Source: Gracilariopsis chorda
Taxonomy: Eukaryota > Rhodophyta > Florideophyceae > Gracilariales > Gracilariaceae
DNA: 64,000 nucleotides
Direction of reading: 5' to 3'
NCBI GenBank assembly: GCA_003194525.1
Contig: NBIV01000001.1
Coordinates: forward strand, 1,054,001 to 1,118,000
The notes under the pieces: generated by a model
Told to the model about the DNA's origin: nothing
Databases searched by the model: none
What the model saw: the letters and a program-made list of their open reading frames with translations, nothing else
Translations under genes and position numbers: made by a program
Part shown: piece by piece, positions 40,300 through 50,393 of the stretch
Position numbering within the stretch: the first letter of the stretch is position 1
Layout of the letters: each line of letters starts with the position of its first letter

Positions 40300-41634
40300 A
40301 TGAACTATGCAAAGGTGTCAAAGTCAAGTCGGAGGACGCACAATCAGGCCTTCTTTCTACTTGGATTGCTGGTGATTGGGGTATTGGTTGGAATATTTGG
40401 TACCAAGTACAAGGAAGCAGTAAAGGAAACCAAGCGTACGGAGACCATTAGCTTTCTTGAACTTGATGAGTCCTCTCAACGAGAAAACAAGATCGAAAGC
40501 GCTGAATTTCCACAGCCATATGAATCAGTGGAGAGCACCTCCAAAGTTGTGACCCCGAACGTCCAAGAAGAGTCCATCAGGAACGAACGCCGTACCGTTT
40601 ACGTTGTCCCTGGAAATGAGAATCGCTGTTTCTTCCGTTACAACTACGTGTGCAAATTCTGGTTCTTCATTCGATGCTATGTGTTTAGCGCGTTTCCAAG
40701 GGTAAAAATGCTTTCTTTCGGACCTGCCGGGGTGGGTGATTTGAAGCGACTTGCAAAGAATGGAGACATCGCAGTGGTGCTTTGGAGAAGCAAAAAACAT
40801 AAAGAGGTTCCCAACAACCTTGACGAAATCCTTGAATGGCAAAGCACGTTCGGACTAGTCGATAACGTTCCACGCATACGAGTTGGTGTGTTTCACATAG
40901 CCAACGAGGTTAACCGCACTTTCTGGCCTTGGTATACAAAGGCTGATTTTATCGTGAGGAACTACTGGGTACCAGATATGCCAAAGCACGTCACGTACGT
41001 CCCACTGGGACCGCAATTACCAAACAGTTGCCAACCATGGTCAACGGAGCACGACAGGTGGATGAATCCGCCGCGACAGCCATGTTGCAAATGTAAATCA
41101 CTCTCTTTACCACCACTCTCAAAACGAAAGTATCTCTGGCACTTCAGCGGAAGTTTGCGCAAGCAGAGAAAACGCTTAGTGCGCATGTTGGAATCGTCGC
41201 CATCACTTAGTACGAAAGGGTACCTACAAATCGCGAAGAAATTTGGCGGTGACGGCGAATTCGGAACAAAGGCTAACAATCCCAAGACAGCCTACCTGCA
41301 AAGCATTCTCAGCAGCAAGTTTGTATTCGCACCTTGTGGAAATGCGATGGAAACGCATCGAATATATGAGGCCGTGGCGCTCGGTGCGATTCCAGTGATC
41401 GAAAACTGTGACGATCCTGTATCGCATTTCTTCCCGTTCAGGGAACTGGTTGTGGACCCGCCTCTGGAGAACATGCTGCAGTTTGTGGAACAATACGCAG
41501 ACGATAATGAGGAGATCGATAAGCTTCAGCAGAGACTGCTGAGTTGGTGGGCCCAATACATGAATGAATTTGCGGTAAATGTCAGCCGAGTAATGAGTAC
41601 ACACGTGCCAGTGTCTCTAAGAACGGCGATATAA
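40300..41634 (+). CDS. Exostosin-family glycosyltransferase (GT47), type II membrane protein
   Basis: 444 aa from ATG 40300. A short basic cytosolic end precedes a single membrane anchor (about 18-34, FFLLGLLVIGVLVGIFG) and a stem region, as in Golgi glycosyltransferases. The catalytic part has paired cysteines (CCKCKSL) and the C-terminal exostosin block LSSKFVFAPCGNAMETHRIY, followed by EAVALGAIPVI, the nucleotide-sugar-binding signature of GT47. GT47 enzymes in plants and algae build cell-wall or extracellular polysaccharides; in animals the related enzymes make heparan sulfate. The sugar used cannot be inferred. A role in the sulfated extracellular polysaccharides of red algae would be reasonable if the host is one. 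Confidence 0.85.
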   Translation: MNYAKVSKSSRRTHNQAFFLLGLLVIGVLVGIFGTKYKEAVKETKRTETISFLELDESSQRENKIESAEFPQPYESVESTSKVVTPNVQEESIRNERRTVYVVPGNENRCFFRYNYVCKFWFFIRCYVFSAFPRVKMLSFGPAGVGDLKRLAKNGDIAVVLWRSKKHKEVPNNLDEILEWQSTFGLVDNVPRIRVGVFHIANEVNRTFWPWYTKADFIVRNYWVPDMPKHVTYVPLGPQLPNSCQPWSTEHDRWMNPPRQPCCKCKSLSLPPLSKRKYLWHFSGSLRKQRKRLVRMLESSPSLSTKGYLQIAKKFGGDGEFGTKANNPKTAYLQSILSSKFVFAPCGNAMETHRIYEAVALGAIPVIENCDDPVSHFFPFRELVVDPPLENMLQFVEQYADDNEEIDKLQQRLLSWWAQYMNEFAVNVSRVMSTHVPVSLRTAI

Positions 41635-41852
41635 AGAAAGAGAAATGTTCAGGCATGCAGCATCTCTCACATTTTGCGTGAGGTGAAGCCGGTTTACGAT
41701 ACAAACAAAAAAAAAAAAGCAGCATATCGACAACCGCATCCCAGCACGTTTCTGCGGCTGTTTTGTTGTAGTGAATTTGTTGTCAGAGAACATATTGGCA
41801 AAAGCCAAAGGCCAAGTGCCCTTTGGGTTACCATAAGAAAAAATGTTTCACG

Positions 41853-44135
41853 TCAACTGACATAACCTCCTTGAAGCCACACGAGCGGTGCCGACGCCAT
41901 ATCGTTGAACCGATTATTCGCGGCTCTGACAACCACTAGAACGTGGTCCTGCACGGATCTCACCATCTCGACATCGCATTCCAGAACAAAAAGAGATGTC
42001 GCTTGCAAAGCCTCTTCATCACCTTCTTGCAATTGGCTCTGACTGCTGTACTTGGATGCCAATTCTTTCAAGTCGGTGGACAACGCATACAATCGAACAG
42101 TCGAGCCAACGCCTCCAAAAGCCGCAAAGAACGCACTCGTGTGCAAAAAGTTAAAAGTAAGAACGTCACGCGTGCAGTCAGCAACAGTGACCGAAGTAGC
42201 GGTGAGCGCAAACACGTGCTGTTCCGCTGAAGTGACAGTGGCAATCCATATCATAGACGGCACATTTCTAAACACATCCCGGCACTGGCTCCCGAGCGGT
42301 TGCAGAGAGAACTGTGATCTCGGACAGCTCAATTGAAGCGGTCGAGTTGCCAGCACAGAGCCTTTGTACAACACACTGAACTTGTCCACCATGCCAAGAT
42401 TGATTGCATTTACCCTGGCTACAACAAGTGCGGCATGCTCCAACGCATACATGTGTTTGAAAGATAACTCAAGCGCTATGGGCTCTGACTGCACACTAGA
42501 TTCAGGTTGCTGAAATCGCAAGGTGCATTTGCACTTGTTGTTCGGAGAAGCTTCGTCCAGTGAAGCATACTTAGAGGACGCAAGTGGCACCTGAAAACTG
42601 ACCAGTTGTTCAGGATCCATAGATAACGAAGCCAAAGAATCTACACGCTGCGAGTGCTCGCCAAGCAACACAGTAGCCTCGCTTTGGTAAACAGCATCAC
42701 GCACAGCGTTCATCTCGTGTTCAGTGACGCCTTCAACATCCTCCTCCTTCTCAGTCGCGCCTTGCTTCGATTCAGGCTGCACCGCAGTAAAGAACGGAGA
42801 CTCGGGTGTATTCGACGATTGCTCGATAACGCCACCACGACCCATGACACAAAAGCCAAAAATAAGGTCTGAGTGGGCGTTACTAAGGTTCGAGAGAAAC
42901 GCAAGCGCGTCATCGACAGAGTCAAAGGTCATAGCAGCAGTGGCCACAGCATCAGCCATCGCACATGTACTTGCAGCAACACAAACGGATGCAACAGACT
43001 TTTGGTTCGCTTTCATGACGGTGAGGTCTCCACTGCGGGCAATATGGTGATAGCCGTACTTTTGGACAGAAAAGTAGTCACCTGAGGTGGCCATGGCTAC
43101 ATCGCGTCGTCCATTATATTGAAACGAAGCCAGATAGCCGACATCCTGCGGCTTGAGCATATCACGCAACGTGCTGTTTTGCCAGTGACTGAAGACGCGT
43201 TTCAAGTCCGGCGGGGTGATAAGGGCGGCACGCCAGGGTCGACCCGTAGGATGTTCGCCGATGGCGCGAATATCACCAGCCCAATCCACATACACGCTTT
43301 GATAATTATTTTCAACAAGCGTATCAACGAGGCGATCGATGACATGTCCTTTGGATATACCGTCAAGATCGATGATGGTGTTCGCATTGGATCGAGACAC
43401 GGAGGTAGCTTCGCGCTGTATGCGACGGGTCCATCCGACAGCGTATTTGAAAGGGGTGATTTCAGCCGGTAACGGAGGTCTCTTCTTTTCTTTGATACAG
43501 TTCTCAAAGGCGACGTTGAGCACGCCGGTGGTTGGATCAAAACGAGCTTCAGTGATGCGAACAGCGGCGTCAACGATATCAAAGAGGTGTGAAAGCGGCT
43601 TAGATATGGGCATTGTCTTTCCAGGCGCGTGCGCATTGAGTTTGGAAATCTCACTGGCGGGATTCCAACCGTTTAAAACAGCATTGGCGTGCTCAAAACA
43701 GTGATCGACAAGACGAGCGAGGTGGGACTCGCAGTTAGGCTTGGCGACAAGCACTGTGTACGGCATGGTCATAGCGACACCCGATACGACGGATAGGCCC
43801 ATGTGTGCGTGCAAGTGGGAATGATGAGAATCTGTATGTTGAAAGGAACGATTGACAATCTTCTGAGCTGCAGCATCATGGTGGCGCTTGAGGGAGATCT
43901 TGCCTTGATTGGTGAGAAGACCGTGGTAGGCGACAGCGCCAGGTGCGGAGTCAACCAGGCTGGCGGAGAGCTGTGTCTCGTGAGAAGTAGACGGGGATGT
44001 AGCAGCGGGCTGTTTGGCGGGCTGTTTGGCGGGCTGTTTGGCGGGCTTCTTGGCAGGCTTTTTGGCAGGCTTTGGTTCGGTAGGAGGCGCAGTAGCGCGG
44101 TGCTGCGGATCAGGTTTGGACGGAGTGCAACCCAT
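41853..44135 (-). CDS. ApbE-type FAD:protein FMN transferase fused to flavin-reductase-like domain, N-acylated
   Basis: 760 aa from the ATG at 44133-44135; the frame continues upstream only to a GTG. The N-terminus MGCTPSKPD is a classic N-myristoylation site with an adjacent palmitoylatable Cys. A repeat of PAKK/PAKQ follows. Residues about 110-445 match ApbE: WNPASEISKLNAHAPG, IDLDGISKGHVIDR, VDWAGDIRAIGEHP, and near the end SVCVAASTCAMADAVATAA. ApbE attaches FMN to Thr/Ser of target flavoproteins using FAD. After a Glu/Ser linker, residues about 570-760 resemble the FMN-binding split barrel of flavin reductases (RNVPSMIWIATVTSAEQHVF..., ending PLVWLQGGY). A target protein with the flavinylation motif is not in the window. 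Trypanosomatid fumarate reductases carry an ApbE domain too, but fused to different partners. ApbE part secure; second domain likely. Confidence 0.85.
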   Translation of the reverse strand: MGCTPSKPDPQHRATAPPTEPKPAKKPAKKPAKQPAKQPAKQPAATSPSTSHETQLSASLVDSAPGAVAYHGLLTNQGKISLKRHHDAAAQKIVNRSFQHTDSHHSHLHAHMGLSVVSGVAMTMPYTVLVAKPNCESHLARLVDHCFEHANAVLNGWNPASEISKLNAHAPGKTMPISKPLSHLFDIVDAAVRITEARFDPTTGVLNVAFENCIKEKKRPPLPAEITPFKYAVGWTRRIQREATSVSRSNANTIIDLDGISKGHVIDRLVDTLVENNYQSVYVDWAGDIRAIGEHPTGRPWRAALITPPDLKRVFSHWQNSTLRDMLKPQDVGYLASFQYNGRRDVAMATSGDYFSVQKYGYHHIARSGDLTVMKANQKSVASVCVAASTCAMADAVATAAMTFDSVDDALAFLSNLSNAHSDLIFGFCVMGRGGVIEQSSNTPESPFFTAVQPESKQGATEKEEDVEGVTEHEMNAVRDAVYQSEATVLLGEHSQRVDSLASLSMDPEQLVSFQVPLASSKYASLDEASPNNKCKCTLRFQQPESSVQSEPIALELSFKHMYALEHAALVVARVNAINLGMVDKFSVLYKGSVLATRPLQLSCPRSQFSLQPLGSQCRDVFRNVPSMIWIATVTSAEQHVFALTATSVTVADCTRDVLTFNFLHTSAFFAAFGGVGSTVRLYALSTDLKELASKYSSQSQLQEGDEEALQATSLFVLECDVEMVRSVQDHVLVVVRAANNRFNDMASAPLVWLQGGYVS
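44005..44064. repeat. 12-bp tandem repeats encoding PAKK/PAKQ
   Basis: About five copies of a GGCTGTTTGGCG/GGCTTCTTGGCA unit on the + strand, read on the minus strand as Pro-Ala-Lys-Gln/Lys. It gives a basic, flexible linker just after the acylation site of the ApbE fusion. Confidence 0.8.
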
Positions 44136-45463
44136 GGCGACGGAGGCGGGAGCAACGCGACGTGAGCAGCATTGCGGCGCTGTGCAATCTCGAGTGGGGA
44201 CGGTTGCGTTTTGGGGGATGCGCGACTCGGCAGCGCAGGCTGCGGCGCGTGGGCGCGCACGCACGAAAGACGCACGAAGCGCTGCTCAGCGGTTGATATC
44301 ACGCGGTGCGCTCTGCGCCCCGCCCGCGATCCGCCCACGCGACAGCGACCCTGCCATCGCGGAGCACAGGCGGCCAACAAACGACTGCGTGTACGCGTAT
44401 GCCACGCTGCACACGTACGGGTGGGCTTGTTTCGAATGTAATATAGCTGTTCAAAGTTATGTAAGCGATGTCGACAAGTCGGGAGTCGAGGTGCTCTAGC
44501 GAACGCAAGAGGGGCGAAGTTGGAAGTGCTGTTTGCGCACTTCGCAGACGGCGGCGGTAAAGAGTGGCGCGGCAGAGAAAACCCATTCGTTTCGCTCACG
44601 TGATGGCGCGGCACTCATGGTAGTCACGTGATGCGCCTGGCGTCGATCAGCGGCGTATCATGTATCGCAAGGCAGCTGCTGCCGCCGTACACCTTTACAA
44701 CAAAGGTGCCGCGTGCAGTGTACAAGTAAGTGTGCGATGACCAGCGTGTGTCACTCATGAATGAGGGCGGGAAAAGGGACTCTCGCGGGCAACATAAGTT
44801 ACGGCTATGGTCAGGACAACGGCCCTTCTTATCGTCGCAGGTGTGCAGCAGCCCTTTCGCTTGCGCCCGTTGCTCATCGCGCTATCTGAAATTGCTATCG
44901 CCCTTTCACTTGTGTCAGCGATCTTGCGTTGCTGACAGCTTGCAATGTGCTGTGTTCTGTGTGGCATACAATTTTTGTCGTTTGCTCTCGTATGATACAA
45001 AGGTACGCAGGTTGAGATTATCGATACGTTTCTTTTCCATTTCTCAAGCTTTCCTACCTCGCGTTTGATTGGCTACCCGTCGGACAGCAGTGCGATAACC
45101 AGTTTATATCGAACGACTCGTGCAATCACGCGTCACTCGAAGCGAAAATTGGTACCTTGCTTGCGGCTGCGCACTCGTTCGCGACTGCAACTCATACGGA
45201 ACTTACACTACGTAGCCTTACCCTACCGTTAGTGTCCAAGTTGCGCGCGTCCCCAACTGCGGTCACGAGGAAACGTTTTTCCCTTCGTCGGCAATACGCT
45301 GCACGTGAGTGGAAGCTGATTGCGCAGCGTAAACATCGCCATGCTTTGCGGAGAACATGGGGTGGTGCCTGGCGGCTTGACCGACAGGAGGTCAGCCACA
45401 GCCGCCGCCGGTGCTTTGTTGACACATGTACGTCTACACGTTTCGCAGAACGGCTGCCACAGC

Positions 45464-45493
45464 CATTCATTCATTCATTCATTCATTCATTCA
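45464..45493. repeat. (CATT)n microsatellite
   Basis: Seven full tetranucleotide units plus a partial one. Confidence 0.9.
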
Positions 45494-46219
45494 CGCGCGT
45501 CGTGATGGCGCGGATGCAAGTGCCCCATCCCACATCAAACAAATGACGTGCAAAGGGTAGGGTTTTTCGCCGTGCACGTGAGCCATGTCTCTCATTGTGA
45601 TGCATTGCTCACGTCGCGGAGTGCCGCCGCCAGCAGTTTGTGATTGGCGAGTCGAAGCTTTTTCATTTGCAAACCGCCGTCGCCGCGTTGAATCACGCTG
45701 CAGTAAGGTCACACACACAGACAGCACCTTCGTACAGTATATGATTAACAACGCCCACCCCCCTCCACACATAAGTTAGATACAGGCGGACAAGGGTATG
45801 CACATATCTGGCTGCAGCCAGCGTCGGCGGCCGATCGCGCCCAGCAGCGCGAAACTGCAGCCAGCGTGCTTCCGAGAGACGCAAGTGGAAGCTCTCAGCA
45901 CTCATCCTTTCTCAAAGCTCAAAGCGTATCGAAACAGTCCACTTGCACGCACAACCACTGTGGTTCCACCACCATACCGATAGCACCGAATCGCAGATAG
46001 ATACCGTTTCAATGCCCTTGTACTGCAACTTGGGAGCGCGCAACCTGCGCCCATATCTGCGCGTGTATACCGCTACGGCTGGTAGCCTCGCCACCCCGGC
46101 TACCCACGCTCAAAAACGATGCGCCCTGCCACTCGCTGCGCAGACGCCTTGTCACCGTTCCGAACAACAGCTCCGCTCCTAAACTCCTAACACTACGCAC
46201 CGCCGCTTCTCACACCCAA

Positions 46220-46227
46220 TATATAAG
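46220..46227 (+). promoter_or_regulatory. TATA box of the Ser-rich protein gene
   Basis: TATATAAG preceded by a CCCAAT sequence, about 81 nt upstream of ATG 46308; the interval downstream is strongly C-rich. Position and sequence fit a core promoter. Confidence 0.6.
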
Positions 46228-46307
46228 ACCGTGTCCCACCGTCGCCCCTCTCCACGTTCCACCCGTCAACCCCCGCCCTTCCCCCCCTCAAACGCATCTC
46301 CTTCGTC

Positions 46308-46898
46308 ATGCCTCCAAATAGCTCATCCTCCAAGTCCCAGCCGCAGGTCATCATCGCCCCGCCCAGCCCGCCGTGCAGCCCCAGCGCGTTCGCAGGCGGT
46401 CTGGCTGGCTACCACCGAGCCCCCAACTACCGCCACCCAAATCCACACAACGGCCGACCCCGCCCCGTCGTGCAGCACCTGCGTTTCAGACCGGCATATC
46501 CGGCCCAACCGAAACGTCCCTCCCCCACCGTCACCCACCGCCCCCAGGACTGGATGATGCTCAAGCTTGACGAAGACATGTCCGACCCGGACATGGATGC
46601 TTTATCTGACTCCAGTAGCAGTGACGACGACATTTTTGTCAAGCCACGTGCCCGAGCCCCTGAATCATCCACCCCACCACACACCTACTCCGCGTCCTTC
46701 CCGCGCTCCACCCTGCCGCGCACTGCCCCAATGACCATTCCGGAGAGGAAGCAGCCGCAGTTCAGGAGCCGTCGCAAGAGGATTGGCACCTATCACGGTC
46801 AGACCACTTCGTACCGTGCAAGCATGCGAGCACCAGCCGCAACCTCGTACAAGGAGTCGTACTCGTTTAGTAGTGATAGCGAACTGGATGATCGTTGA
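46308..46898 (+). CDS. Unrecognised Pro/Ser-rich protein with acidic serine cluster
   Basis: 196 aa from ATG 46308, with a clear TATA box and C-rich leader upstream. The protein is predicted to be largely disordered: a Pro/Ser-rich start, a His/Arg/Pro region, a strong casein-kinase-2-type acidic stretch around 90-110 (LDEDMSDPDMDALSDSSSSD), then a basic part (FRSRRKRIGTYHGQ) and an acidic Ser-rich end. No domain is recognised. The basic RSRRKR run could be a nuclear localisation signal. Alternation of acidic phosphosite clusters and basic patches suggests a regulated nuclear or RNA-linked protein, which is speculation. Confidence 0.65.
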   Translation: MPPNSSSSKSQPQVIIAPPSPPCSPSAFAGGLAGYHRAPNYRHPNPHNGRPRPVVQHLRFRPAYPAQPKRPSPTVTHRPQDWMMLKLDEDMSDPDMDALSDSSSSDDDIFVKPRARAPESSTPPHTYSASFPRSTLPRTAPMTIPERKQPQFRSRRKRIGTYHGQTTSYRASMRAPAATSYKESYSFSSDSELDDR

Positions 46899-47304
46899 GC
46901 CCCCTTATCGCGCTCGTTTTGTTTTTGTGTGTACATAGTTTTGTTGCTCAAACTGCTGTTCAAGCCTTGTGTGTGCAGCTGTGTACGTGACCAGCCGCAG
47001 GCCAGCGCGCTCTCACCGCCTGTCGTAATCCGCAGAAAAGCTTCTTGCCAATCGTATTTGTTGGCGCAAGCACGCGCCTCGAGCTGTGTATCCCCCACCC
47101 CCCTCTCCCTGCGTTTTATATGTGTAAAACAGAAAAGGGCAAAAAGTCACTTACCTTCGCACATGCACCTCCGCAACCACCCCCGACAGCCACACCGCTG
47201 CTCACCCGTTCCCACCCATTCGCCTTCACACACCGCCTTGTGCGTAAGCAGCTCCGCTTCCTTCATTCAAACTCTCCGCCCCGCTCGCAGAGCGTCCGCC
47301 TTCC
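46899..47304. promoter_or_regulatory. Intergenic stretch, C-rich before the next start
   Basis: 406 nt. The last 150 nt are pyrimidine-rich on the coding strand, repeating the leader pattern of other genes in the window. Confidence 0.45.
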
Positions 47305-49449
47305 ATGCACGCCTCTTCTCTTCAACATCATGTCGACGTGTTTCACCGCACCGCCAATCAATGCTTCAATCGCTCTCTCGCTGAGCCCGACATTCCCGAC
47401 TTTGTTCGCGCATCGCGTCATCTCACCAGCACGCTGCAACCGCTGCTCCTTTCGCAACCGTCCAGTGCGCAAACTCTCATTCACCACACCTTGACTCCCT
47501 TGATAACCATCCTGCGTTACCCGCCCCTCTTTTCGCCTCGCTTCACTCCCATTCGCACCCATGCCCTCGTCCTTTTCGGTCGTCTCTACGCTAATTGCAA
47601 TTCATTCAACGATCACGCTGCGCTTGATTGCTTGCATACCGTCAGTCAACATGCATCCTCTCAGGATGTGCGCATCATTCTTACTGCGCCTGTACAGATC
47701 GCCGTCGCGCAAAACCGTCGCACCGCTTTCATGCGCTTACTAGCCACTGCACGCCGCTCAGATCGTTTCTTGGCCGCATTTGAAGCCATTCTTCGTGGGT
47801 TTAGCACCAATTCTCTCCTGCGCGAGTGTTCACCATTGCAATGCATGCATATCACATCAGCTCTTGTTCTGGCTGTTGAGCTGAAAACGTCCGCTCTTCC
47901 TCGAGATGCGCGCGCATTTGTATCCGCTCTTCAACTTGTCTTTAGTCGCGTGCTGGCCGACCAAAGCAATGGCGGTGCTCTCCCATCCGAGCTTTTTCTG
48001 GCTTTTGCCGCAGTTGTTTTGCACGCTGATGCTGCGCTTCAGGACCACAAATCCCCTGCACGTGCCAGGTATACGTCTGCGACCCCTTCATTTCGTTATG
48101 TGCGTCAAACTGTTGCAAAGCTCCAACAACAACTGGCCAGTTTCTCGGACCAACCCGAATTACTTTGCTTTGAGTCTCGGAATCGCTCTGTCATCGCTGC
48201 TGTCTTCGTCATATCCACCATACCACAATTTGTGACAGATTGCTTGCCGGCCGCCCAAATCGGATTCATTCGTCGCTCTCTTGAGCTGTGCATGCGAACA
48301 AGTCTAAGCCAATGTGAACACAACCCCTCCAATGATTTCGTGTTTCATCAGCAAGTGTGCAAATGCATCAGTGAATACCCAACAACCCTAGCTTCTGCAC
48401 ACGTACAGCTCATCCACAGAGAAAGAGCCTGCGAAACAAACGTACACTTTTTGACCAATCTAGCCGCGCAAGGCGCATCATCAAATACGATTTGTCGTTT
48501 CGTGTATACCGCTATAATGGGAAGCGAGTTTACACCCTATGCGGCAGTTGCGTATGTGAGTATGCTCAGTCTTATAAACGTGAACACCTCTCTGCTCTTG
48601 CGGGGCGCGAGAAGACGCTTAGCACCATGTATTGCACAAGATACGCACGCTCTAAGAGCGCTGGTACAACTGACCATGGTCATTCTCGTCAACAAACAAC
48701 TGATAGCGTCGACAAGAAAACGCGTTGTCTTCGTCCTTCGCTTTACGTCCCATGTACTGGCGAAACGAATGGAAGAAGAAAGGAGTACGCCAAGAATCTT
48801 CGCGCCTGAAGCATTGCAGGAATTGTGGGTCTCGTTTGCTAGAGCGATGGTTGCGTGTATAGAGAGCGTAACGGAGGCAGAGACAGTTGTGTTTGCAATC
48901 GTTGAATGCCTTTCTCACCTGGTTGCACAGAAGGAGGTCATGTTCGGAGCCGCGCGAGACTACCTCTTAGGCAATCTACCCGAAGTACTGTTAGAGAGAT
49001 ACTTGTTTCGTGACAAGCCGACGTTAGTGGAAGAGCGAATAATGCACGTAGTTATCTCACTGGATGCGCTGTCTAAAGCCGCTTCCGATAAGCGATCGTA
49101 CGAAACGTTGATTCATGCTATAACGAAGTGCGCAGATCACGTGAAGAGCGGGTCACGCGCTGAGCGACTAGTAGGAGTATTTGCACTACGTTGTCTAACA
49201 CGATGTAGTGAACAAGTAGTCAATGTTGCACTCGACAAAATGACGTCATTTATTGCAACAAACAAGCAACGCAAGGAAATGTTTCTGCCGCTAGTGCGTG
49301 CTGCCGTACTCGGCATGGACACTGGGAAGAAAGATGTTTGCGTGGCGTGGATGATGCGAATATTCGGAGACATGACACAAGCACAGCCGCATTCCATCAT
49401 TAACGCGGATGCCGAGGACAAGATGAAGTCGCGTATGGCCAAGCTGTAA
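47305..49449 (+). CDS. Large alpha-helical (HEAT-like) protein, function unknown
   Basis: 714 aa in a single uninterrupted frame from ATG 47305. It is helix-rich throughout with leucine/alanine periodicity (e.g. SALVLAVELKTSALPRDARA, ERLVGVFALRCLTRCSEQVV), which suggests an alpha-solenoid of HEAT or ARM type. No Pfam-like motif is recognisable and no transmembrane segment is evident. The length and lack of low complexity support a real gene. It could be a divergent member of a conserved eukaryotic scaffold family (nuclear transport, adaptor or cohesin-loading type), but no specific identity can be defended. Confidence 0.75.
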   Translation: MHASSLQHHVDVFHRTANQCFNRSLAEPDIPDFVRASRHLTSTLQPLLLSQPSSAQTLIHHTLTPLITILRYPPLFSPRFTPIRTHALVLFGRLYANCNSFNDHAALDCLHTVSQHASSQDVRIILTAPVQIAVAQNRRTAFMRLLATARRSDRFLAAFEAILRGFSTNSLLRECSPLQCMHITSALVLAVELKTSALPRDARAFVSALQLVFSRVLADQSNGGALPSELFLAFAAVVLHADAALQDHKSPARARYTSATPSFRYVRQTVAKLQQQLASFSDQPELLCFESRNRSVIAAVFVISTIPQFVTDCLPAAQIGFIRRSLELCMRTSLSQCEHNPSNDFVFHQQVCKCISEYPTTLASAHVQLIHRERACETNVHFLTNLAAQGASSNTICRFVYTAIMGSEFTPYAAVAYVSMLSLINVNTSLLLRGARRRLAPCIAQDTHALRALVQLTMVILVNKQLIASTRKRVVFVLRFTSHVLAKRMEEERSTPRIFAPEALQELWVSFARAMVACIESVTEAETVVFAIVECLSHLVAQKEVMFGAARDYLLGNLPEVLLERYLFRDKPTLVEERIMHVVISLDALSKAASDKRSYETLIHAITKCADHVKSGSRAERLVGVFALRCLTRCSEQVVNVALDKMTSFIATNKQRKEMFLPLVRAAVLGMDTGKKDVCVAWMMRIFGDMTQAQPHSIINADAEDKMKSRMAKL

Positions 49450-49743
49450 CCGGTATAGGCTGCGATTGTGACTTAGCGGTTGCGGGAGCTTTGAAGAAGT
49501 GTAACGCAGAGCGAGATGCAACTGTATTGGACTTGATCCCGAGATTTACTCCAGACGTGATATGCGATCGGGAGCGCGTCCCCTCACCCGGTATTTATCC
49601 CCCCATGATTTTTCGCCAGAACGCAAGAAAAGAGAAATGATCGTAGGAATCGCTCAGGACGTAGAAGCGCGTAGAAAGATGTGGACACTGCACCATCCAA
49701 GTAGTGAAGAGGACATGACGGAAATGGAAAGATGTACACGGAG

Positions 49744-50393
49744 CTACTGTGAAGTAGCAGGAAGTGACAAGGGAGGATTGGCAGCGCTAGCTGCAGCAGA
49801 AGCAGGAGCTGGTTGGGAGGATGGCTGTGATGGTGGATCGGATTGCTCGGGAGCTGATGGCTTCGACTCAGTTGTTTTTTGAGCTGGGGGCGGTTGGGGA
49901 GCCGGTTCGGGCTCTGCAGGTTTGGATGGGAGTGCAGAAATGGTTTGAGGGGCTTCATTCATTTCAATGTCTTTTTGAGGCGCCTCTGCGGGCGCGGTTT
50001 GTGCTGGTGGCTTTGAGTCCTTGCTGAGCGCTTCTCCAAACTTTTGATAAAGGTACAGTGCCGGATCTTGAGGTTTTGGCTCCTATGGTATCATAGTAAA
50101 GAGTGATGCGGTTCAGCAGAAAGGTTAGATGTATGTGGGATCGGACGGAGGTATGGAAAGCAAAGACATAAAGGCATGGAAACGTACAAGTTCGAAGAGA
50201 TCTGTCAGGACAGTTGTGAGAATTGAAAGTACATTGCCCTTGTCGAGATACTTTCTGAACTCCTCTTTCTTGTCTGTCTGAGAGCTCTGTGGCGCAAAAG
50301 CAGCAAAAGGCCAAGATGGGGAAAGGGGTTGATCAGCATGGTTAGCAACAGCGACATGGAGAAACGAAGACGAAGCGCACGTTGACGTACCAT
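49744..50393 (-). CDS. MYCBP: MYCBP (AMY-1) homologue, three exons, with Pro-rich tail
   Basis: Exons: 50393-50391 (the ATG alone), 50286-50188 and 50082-49744; introns of 104 nt (GTACGT...GCTAAC...CAG) and 105 nt (GTACGT...TAG). Joined, the 146-aa protein begins MSSQTDKKEEFRKYLDKGNV and continues LSILTTVLTDLFE|L, EPKPQDPALYLYQKFGEAL, the order of human MYCBP (QFRRYLEK...LTKVLVALYE-EPEKP...). No other in-frame ATG precedes the homologous part, which is why the one-codon exon is chosen. The C-terminal 80 residues are Pro/Ala/Ser-rich and not in MYCBP. MYCBP binds c-Myc and AKAPs in animals and is also linked to cilia; in an alga its role is open. Confidence 0.85.

Larger units (their letters stand above)
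44136..46307. other. Intergenic stretch with microsatellite and direct repeats
   Basis: 2.2 kb between divergent genes. It contains a (CATT)7 array at 45464-45493 and a 13-bp direct repeat CTGCAGCCAGCGT at 45812-45824 and 45855-45867. A TATA box sits near the right end (separate entry). Open frames of up to about 130 codons look random. No RNA gene identified. Confidence 0.5.
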
